Shown piece after piece: positions 58,535-64,000 of a stretch of 64,000 bases of DNA. Under the pieces are notes generated by a model. That model was not told where the DNA came from and did not search any database. It worked only from the letters and a program-made list of their open reading frames with translations. Where the stretch lies: the NCBI GenBank assembly GCA_023384105.1, contig JAHDXR010000001.1, positions 186,001-250,000 of the forward strand, in the 5' to 3' direction. Position numbers and translations under genes: made by a program. Origin of the DNA: Hyphomonadaceae bacterium (GTDB lineage Bacteria; Pseudomonadota; Alphaproteobacteria; Caulobacterales; Aquidulcibacteraceae). The number at the start of each line of letters is the position of its first letter. Position 1 is the first letter of the stretch.

Positions 58535-60367
58535 TCAGGCCGGGGTCGCGTCGAATGCAATGGTCATGCGGTGCGCGTCGTCGTTGAACGGCATCGTGCC
58601 GTGCCACATGTAGGATGGAAACAGCACCAAGCGGCCGACTTTGGGCTGCTCCACACGCCGCGGCGTCAAGCCAGTCTCGTAGATTTGCGGCGGTTCGCCG
58701 AACTGAATCCAGCCCGAGTGCGAGTCGCCAGCTACGCTGGGAGGGAGTTCGATATAAAAGGCTGAGCTGAGCCAGCCTTGCGGATGGTAATGGCTGACGT
58801 GCCGTCCGGCCGAGCGCAGGCGCACCGACCACGAACCGGTGAAGCGTATGCTTGAACGCCGACGCGAGAGGAAAGGGTGCTGCTCGTCGTAGGGCAGGGC
58901 CGCGATAAGCTGTTCAATGCTGACCCTGATCGCGTCCCGCGCGGCCCGCAAGATCGGATCACGGCGCCCGAACAGGCTGCCGGACGTCTGCGTGCCGCCG
59001 CGCAGGCTTTGGTTCAGCGGCGCATGCTGGGCAGTGTGCATGGAGATCAAACGCTCTCGAAGCACGGCAATGAACGAGGCCTGATCGGCAAAGTTGGTAG
59101 GTGGATCGACATCGCGCGTCATCACGAAGCGATCATAGGCGCAGAGCCAGTGCTCGCGCGGATCCTCCAGTATGCGCCAGGCGATCGACAGTATGGCCCA
59201 AGCTTCTTGATTGTGCGGTTCGCGTCGAGTGGCGAACTCGGCGAAGCGCGCAGCTTGATCTGGACGCTTCATGCGGATGAGCTGACGTGCGAAGGCGATA
59301 CTGAAGCCCGGAATATGCGCCATTCGTGGCGCTGCACGCTCAAGCACTTCCGTCGCTTCCTCGTGCCTGTTCATTTGCATCAGCGCCATGGTGTGCGCTG
59401 TCGCCAAGGGGGGATCGTCCTGCAGTTGGCGCAACTCTAGCACGAGCGCGAGCGCTTCCTCGGAGCGTTCCGCTTCGAGCAATGCATTCGCCAGCGCTAC
59501 ACGCAGCGGGATATTGTGCGGTTGCGCGGCGGCGGCGGTGTGCAGCTCGCCGAGCGGATCGTTGATGTCGCCGGCGCCGTATTCCCACTGGATGTGCGCG
59601 ACCAATACATGGCCGGCCACATAATCCGGCGCGACCTGTGTTAGCTTGCGCGCGGCGGCGAGCGCTTCTTCGAACCGACCAAGATCCAGCTGGGCGCTGG
59701 CTTCTGCGTCGGCGAGTTCCGGCGTGTCGTATCCGAGCGCGCGAGCCTTGGCGTAGCATTCGAGCGAATCCGTGGGATCGCCGATCAGGCGGCGCACGAT
59801 CCCGAGCGCGGTCCACGTCCAACCGTTGTTAGGTTCGATGGCGAGGGCTTTGCGCAAGGCGTCTTCAGCACCTTCGAGGTCGCCGGATTCGCGCAAAGCG
59901 GTAGCAAGCATGTGCAGCGTGCGCGGTTGATCCGGCGCCAATGCATGGGCGTGTTGCGCGGCGGCGAGCGCGCCCGGCTTATCTTCAATTGCGTGCAGCG
60001 CCAGGGAGAGGTTAAGCCAAGCCTCAAGCCGCTTGGGTTCGATGCTTACAGCCTTGCGCAGCCTTGCGACAGCTTCGTTGGAGCGGCCCATACGGTGCAG
60101 TAGGGCGCCAAAATTACTGAGCAGGTCGGGATGCTGCGGCGCGGCCTGGAGCGCGCGCTCGAACGTGTCCTTCGCCTGCTGCAGGTCGCCGGCGTTGCGA
60201 TGGCAGAGTGCGAGCAGGTGGAGCGCGTCGGGCGAATTGGGCGCCGCCTGTAGGACGCGCCGCACGGTCCGCGCCGTGCCGTCCGCGTCGCCTCTCTGCA
60301 GCATCTGAAACGCTTGCTGGAGCGTTGCGGCTTCGGCCGGGGTGAGAGTGAGACGGCCTTGGTTCAC
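58535..60367 (-). CDS. TPR-repeat protein with C-terminal 2OG-Fe(II) oxygenase-like domain
   Basis: A 610-residue protein. About the first 400 residues are tandem TPRs (LHLLALCHRNAGDLQQAKDT, LSNFGALLHRMGRSNEAVAR, ALGIVRRLIGDPTDSLECYA). The C-terminal domain (from about 500) has RHVSHYHPQGWLSSAFYIEL and LVLFPSYMWHGTMPFNDDAH then RMTIAFD. These are the double-stranded beta-helix Fe(II) ligands and the 2-oxoglutarate Arg of the putative 2OG-Fe(II) oxygenase family (PF13759). Start GTG at 60367, 10 bp after the upstream gene. Such genes recur beside TonB receptors in this class. Substrate unknown; terminator-separated from the receptor. Confidence 0.85.
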   Translation of the reverse strand: MNQGRLTLTPAEAATLQQAFQMLQRGDADGTARTVRRVLQAAPNSPDALHLLALCHRNAGDLQQAKDTFERALQAAPQHPDLLSNFGALLHRMGRSNEAVARLRKAVSIEPKRLEAWLNLSLALHAIEDKPGALAAAQHAHALAPDQPRTLHMLATALRESGDLEGAEDALRKALAIEPNNGWTWTALGIVRRLIGDPTDSLECYAKARALGYDTPELADAEASAQLDLGRFEEALAAARKLTQVAPDYVAGHVLVAHIQWEYGAGDINDPLGELHTAAAAQPHNIPLRVALANALLEAERSEEALALVLELRQLQDDPPLATAHTMALMQMNRHEEATEVLERAAPRMAHIPGFSIAFARQLIRMKRPDQAARFAEFATRREPHNQEAWAILSIAWRILEDPREHWLCAYDRFVMTRDVDPPTNFADQASFIAVLRERLISMHTAQHAPLNQSLRGGTQTSGSLFGRRDPILRAARDAIRVSIEQLIAALPYDEQHPFLSRRRSSIRFTGSWSVRLRSAGRHVSHYHPQGWLSSAFYIELPPSVAGDSHSGWIQFGEPPQIYETGLTPRRVEQPKVGRLVLFPSYMWHGTMPFNDDAHRMTIAFDATPA

Positions 60368-60377
60368 GGCCTTGGCC

Positions 60378-60860
60378 TTAGTTGAGCGGCTCGACCTTGT
60401 ATTCCCAGCGAATGCCCTCAACGTTCATGCGGTAGCCGCCGAGCATGCCGCGGCTGATCTGGGCGGTATAGTCTTCGTCCGGATCCAGCCACCGCCGTTG
60501 CGGCGCGGGCGTCGTCTCGCGCCAGGCTTGGCCCTCTTCGGTCACGAAGCGACCTAAACCCTCCCTATTATATGAAACCTGAACGATGCGGACAGTGACG
60601 GCCGGTGTCGCTTCGGCCGGCTGCGGGGGGCTGAACACAAAGCGCCGGGGGGCTTCGGTTACGGCGGCGGGGGGCGGTGCAGGCGGCGCCGCGCGCAGTG
60701 CGGTAATGGCGTTCTCCAAGCAAGCGATATGGGCGCTTTGGTCTTCCGCGTGCGCGGCCTGGCACGCGGCCACTGGGTCTGCTGGCGCATCCTGTGTCTG
60801 CGCCAGCGCGATACCCGCGCACGAGAGCGCCGCCAGTGCAATAAGAGCAATAATCCGCAT
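60378..60860 (-). CDS. Periplasmic protein, unknown function
   Basis: A 160-residue protein with a clear signal peptide (MRIIALIALAALSCAGIALA, then QTQDAP). A Cys pair (VAACQAAHAEDQSAHIACLE) suggests a disulfide in a short helical hairpin. A Pro/Ala linker leads to a beta-rich C-terminus ending GGYRMNVEGIRWEYKVEPLN. No family recognised. Upstream of the TPR/oxygenase gene with 10 bp between them, so the pair is probably co-transcribed. Confidence 0.7.
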   Translation of the reverse strand: MRIIALIALAALSCAGIALAQTQDAPADPVAACQAAHAEDQSAHIACLENAITALRAAPPAPPPAAVTEAPRRFVFSPPQPAEATPAVTVRIVQVSYNREGLGRFVTEEGQAWRETTPAPQRRWLDPDEDYTAQISRGMLGGYRMNVEGIRWEYKVEPLN

Positions 60861-61223
60861 CTGTGCCTGCCAACTGAAAACTCACACAGGATAGAGTATA
60901 GTGCGAATGCGCGTCCAGCGGAGCAAGGCATAGGCGGAGCGCTCATGTTTTGAGCAGCGGCAAGCTGGGGCCTGCGGTCGAGCGTCGCGTCACTAAAAAG
61001 CGACAAGTTGGCGTCTTCTTTCGGCCAGTGGCGGAAGTATGGCGACACTTGGTTTGACCGGCGGCAAAGCTGTGTACTAGCATGGATATCTATGGCGCGA
61101 TGGGGGCCCGTCTTGGGGGGGGGCCGCATAGTTCGTTTCAACTGCCTGCTGGGCGATAGGCGCGCGGCGCAGTCGAGCGACTTCTACAGCTGGGGACGCG
61201 CACCGGGGAGAGGGTTGTTCTCT
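60861..61223. other. Intergenic leader between divergent genes, with a nine-G tract
   Basis: This 363-bp gap separates the periplasmic-protein gene and the second TonB receptor, both reading outward. It holds a run of nine Gs at 61115-61123, about 100 bp before the receptor start, and a TTGACC at 61054 with TACTAG 15 bp later as a weak promoter candidate. GGGGAGAGGG precedes the receptor ATG. No gene or strong hairpin seen. Confidence 0.4.
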
Positions 61224-64000
61224 ATGTCGAAATCTAAGTTTGCCGGCCGCTCCGGCAAGTCGTTCTTTAAGCAGACTTCCGCGCTTGCGGGTCTGGCCGC
61301 TCTGGCCGCGGTGATGCCAGGCGCCGCGGTGGCGCAAGATCAGGCGGCCGAGGAAGAGGAAGAGAGCCAGGCCATCGTCGTTACCGGCACCCGCGTCCGC
61401 AGCGAATACACTTCGCCGGCGCCGATCCAGGTAATCACGACCGAGGAAGCCCGCGCCGCCGGCGTCGCCGACACCGCGGAATTCCTGCAATCGTCGTCGT
61501 TGGCCGCGGGCTCGCCGCAGAACGACGCAACCATTTCGTCGGCCTTCGTGACCGAAGGCGGCCCGGGCTCGCAAACGATCTCGCTGCGCGGCCTCGGCGC
61601 CAACCGCACCCTCGTCTTGGTCAACGGCCGCCGCGGCGGCCCGGCCGGCGTTCGCGGCCAGGTTTCCGCGTTCGACCTCAACGTTCTGCCGCTGTCGATG
61701 GTGGACCGGGTTGAAATCCTGAAGGACGGCGCCTCGTCGATCTATGGCTCCGACGCCATCGCTGGCGTTGTGAACATCATCACTCGCACCGACATGGATG
61801 GGGTTGAGCTGAACGGTTTCACGAGCCAGCCGTTTGAAGACAGCGGCGAGTCCTATGCGTTCGACATCGCCTGGGGGCGCACGTTCGATCGCGGCTACAT
61901 CAATGCGAGCTACGACTACAGCTTCCAGGGCATGACCCGTCAGGGCGACCGCGATTACACCAATTGTGGCGAGTCCTACACGTTCGACGCCGTCACTGGC
62001 CTGCGCAACGACCCGATCGATCCGCGCACGGGCCGCCCAGCCTGCCGCGGCAACACGCTCGGCGGGCAGATCTGGATGTACGATTATTCGGATGAAGACG
62101 TTTGGGGCGCCCCGGACCCGGCGCGGCCCTGGTATAATGGTCTACAAACCAATGGCGGCATCCTGGTTCAGTACGACGGCACGGGCCAGCTCGGCACGTT
62201 CAATCCGGGCTACAACTTTCCCAGCCCAGTGGGCTGGTCGCCAACCGCCCCGCCGAACTGGTTTCTGGTCAACACCAACCTGGATACGGTCGGTGGCACG
62301 AATTACAATCACCCGTTTGAGCAAAAGTCGTCGATCATCCCTGAACTCGAGCGTCACACCATCTTCCTTGAGGGCGCGTACGATCTTACCTCGAGCGTGG
62401 AAGCTTATGCCGAATTGCTGCTGAACCGCCGCCGTTCGGAGCAAGACGGTGCGCGCCAAGTCTGGACGTACCTGCTCAGCTACGATTACGGCGATCCCTT
62501 CTCGGTTGGTTGGAATGGTCTTTCCGGCATTAGCCCGACGCCGGTAGTCGACCATTTCGACACGGAACAAACTGTCGACTATCGGCGCATTGTAGCGGGT
62601 CTGCGCGGCGATTTCGCCGGTTGGCTCGGCGCGATCAGCTGGGATATTTATGTCCAGCACTCGGAATCCGACGCCGAATACTCACAAGACGTCATTCTCA
62701 ACGACGCGGTGCGTTCAGCGCAATTCCGCAGCGACATCTTTGGAACGGGCGGCTCGATCCCGCGCCCGACCGCATCATGCGTAGGCTATGTAACGCCAAT
62801 CTCGAATCGTCCCTGCGTTGACGTCGATTGGCTGCGTCCGAGCATGTACGACAACAGCGGCGGTACGTTCTCGGCGGAAGAGCAGGCGTTCCTATTCGAT
62901 CGCGAAACTGGCACCACGACCTACGAGCAAACCTTCATCGAAGGCATCCTGACCGGCGACGTCTTCACGCTGCCAGCGGGCAATGTCGGTGCGGCGCTCG
63001 GCTTCGTCGTTCGTCGTGACGAGATTCTCGACACGCCCGGCCACGTTACCCTAGCCGGTAACTCATGGGGGCTCTCGTCGGCCGGTATTACGGCCGGCGA
63101 CGACCAGACGCAGGAAGTGTTTGGTGAACTGACGCTGCCGCTGCTGCGTGGCGCTCCGCTGGCCGAAGAAGTCACGCTCGCGCTGTCCGGTCGTTACACG
63201 GACGTCGATTCTTACGGCGCTGACTCGACCTACAAGGTCGGTCTGAGCTGGCAGATCACGCCGGAATATCGGCTTCGCTACTCGCAAGGCACGTCGTTCC
63301 GCGCGCCCGCGCTCTACGAACTGTACTTGGCTAACCAGACCAGCTTCGTTGGCCAGCGCAACATCGACCCATGCATCAACTGGCAAGCCAATCTCGCGAA
63401 TGGCAATCTGAGTCAGCGGATCGCAGACAACTGCGCATTTAGCGGTGGGCCGAACCCAACGGGGGGCATCCCGGGCGACTGGAACGGTGCGGGTTCAAGT
63501 GCAACGGTGGTTACGGGCGGCGGTCTCGGCGTGCTCGAGGCGGAGACGTCGGAATCGTGGGTGGCAGGTTTTGTCTGGACCCCGCGCGCCGTTGATCTCA
63601 ATATCGCGATCGATTACTTCGAGATCGAGATCGCAGACGAAGTGGCGCGGCTTGGCTCAGCCGGTATTGTCGTCGGGTGCTACAATTCCGACCATTTCCC
63701 AACCGACCCGCTCTGCTCGCTGTTCAGCCGTGGCCAAACGGCTAGCCCGTATCTCATCAACACGGTGCAGGACAGCTATTTGAACGTGAACTCGCAGACC
63801 AATCGCGGTCTCGACTTGACGATCAACTACAACCACGAGTTCCCATTTGGCGACTTTGGCCTCGAAACCCAGTTCACCTGGCAATTCGAGGACACCATTG
63901 CGTTGTTTGCGGGCACGGAAGAGGATCTCAACGGCGAAAACGGCAATCCCGACTTTGTTGGCACGGTTCGCTTGAGCCTTGAGCGCAACGACTGGACCTA
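61224..64000 (+). CDS. TonB-dependent receptor, 3' end beyond the window
   Basis: The frame is open from ATG 61224 to the window edge (about 925 codons). A signal peptide (MSKSKFAGRSGKSFFKQTSA to AAVAQ), an acidic linker and AIVVTGTRV precede the plug domain with SLRGLGANRTLVLVNGRRGG and RVEILKDGASSIYGSDAIAG, then barrel strands. It is clearly related in layout to the receptor at 55355. Substrate unknown. With its distinct plug loops it may take up a different ligand from the same source. Confidence 0.93.
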   Translation, partial: MSKSKFAGRSGKSFFKQTSALAGLAALAAVMPGAAVAQDQAAEEEEESQAIVVTGTRVRSEYTSPAPIQVITTEEARAAGVADTAEFLQSSSLAAGSPQNDATISSAFVTEGGPGSQTISLRGLGANRTLVLVNGRRGGPAGVRGQVSAFDLNVLPLSMVDRVEILKDGASSIYGSDAIAGVVNIITRTDMDGVELNGFTSQPFEDSGESYAFDIAWGRTFDRGYINASYDYSFQGMTRQGDRDYTNCGESYTFDAVTGLRNDPIDPRTGRPACRGNTLGGQIWMYDYSDEDVWGAPDPARPWYNGLQTNGGILVQYDGTGQLGTFNPGYNFPSPVGWSPTAPPNWFLVNTNLDTVGGTNYNHPFEQKSSIIPELERHTIFLEGAYDLTSSVEAYAELLLNRRRSEQDGARQVWTYLLSYDYGDPFSVGWNGLSGISPTPVVDHFDTEQTVDYRRIVAGLRGDFAGWLGAISWDIYVQHSESDAEYSQDVILNDAVRSAQFRSDIFGTGGSIPRPTASCVGYVTPISNRPCVDVDWLRPSMYDNSGGTFSAEEQAFLFDRETGTTTYEQTFIEGILTGDVFTLPAGNVGAALGFVVRRDEILDTPGHVTLAGNSWGLSSAGITAGDDQTQEVFGELTLPLLRGAPLAEEVTLALSGRYTDVDSYGADSTYKVGLSWQITPEYRLRYSQGTSFRAPALYELYLANQTSFVGQRNIDPCINWQANLANGNLSQRIADNCAFSGGPNPTGGIPGDWNGAGSSATVVTGGGLGVLEAETSESWVAGFVWTPRAVDLNIAIDYFEIEIADEVARLGSAGIVVGCYNSDHFPTDPLCSLFSRGQTASPYLINTVQDSYLNVNSQTNRGLDLTINYNHEFPFGDFGLETQFTWQFEDTIALFAGTEEDLNGENGNPDFVGTVRLSLERNDWT

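Overview
The window is a GC-rich, gene-dense stretch of chromosome from an alphaproteobacterium. The best guess is the Caulobacterales/Hyphomonadales side of the class, judging from a ChvB/NdvB-type cyclic beta-1,2-glucan synthase, two large TonB-dependent receptors beside a TPR/2OG-Fe(II) oxygenase, FNR/FixK-type boxes and the codon usage. I could not test this taxonomically. No rRNA, tRNA, CRISPR array or prophage was seen. Most very long open frames opposite real genes (for example on the plus strand over 83-7357) are GC-driven antisense shadows and are left out.

Layout. (1) 1-11.9 kb: a cyclic glucan synthase cut by the left edge, coupled to a DUF2188 gene; a minus-strand cluster of a membrane-anchored Clp-fold (SDH-type) proteinase with small proteins; a small membrane protein and a phosphoribosyltransferase. 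Two copies of a ~150 bp palindromic repeat lie here. (2) 11.9-19.6 kb: a dipeptide epimerase, then two divergent transcription units around a perfect 15-bp palindrome: haloalkane dehalogenase-TetR-thiolase leftwards, and MBL hydrolase-sulfatase-DUF1330 protein rightwards. (3) 19.6-24.6 kb: a nested inverted-repeat element, then an RND efflux pair divergent from its probable TetR repressor, with a double operator between them. (4) 24.6-31.9 kb: sugar-phosphate metabolism (pgl, galU, transaldolase-like, transketolase) and a lipoprotein subtilase. (5) 32-42.1 kb: envelope polysaccharide genes (GDP-mannose synthesis, sulfate activation cysD-cysNC, sugar epimerases, O-antigen ligase, a glycosyltransferase), ending in two truncated glycosyltransferase remnants. 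(6) 42.1-50.3 kb: persulfide dioxygenase-rhodanese, 1-Cys peroxiredoxin, a DUF4105 protein, a 30-residue membrane peptide behind a perfect FNR-type box, a pseudouridine synthase, a TIR-like/Sel1 membrane protein, an ECF42-type sigma factor with its DGPF-type partner, and OmpW. (7) 50.3-55 kb: uvrB and a methyltransferase gene broken by a frameshift, its last codons displaced by an IS481-family insertion with a clear 6-bp target duplication. (8) 55-64 kb: two TonB-dependent receptors flanking a TPR/2OG oxygenase and a small periplasmic protein; the second receptor runs off the right edge.

How the genes fit together. Several neighbours feed one another: galU, the mannose-1-phosphate guanylyltransferase and the epimerases make nucleotide sugars; the cysDNC products supply PAPS; the ligase and glycosyltransferase use sugars for surface glycans. 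The clearest unexplained signals are the FNR-box/micropeptide unit, the divergent dehalogenase/sulfatase module, the hairpin-rich leader of the first TonB receptor and the families of palindromic repeats.
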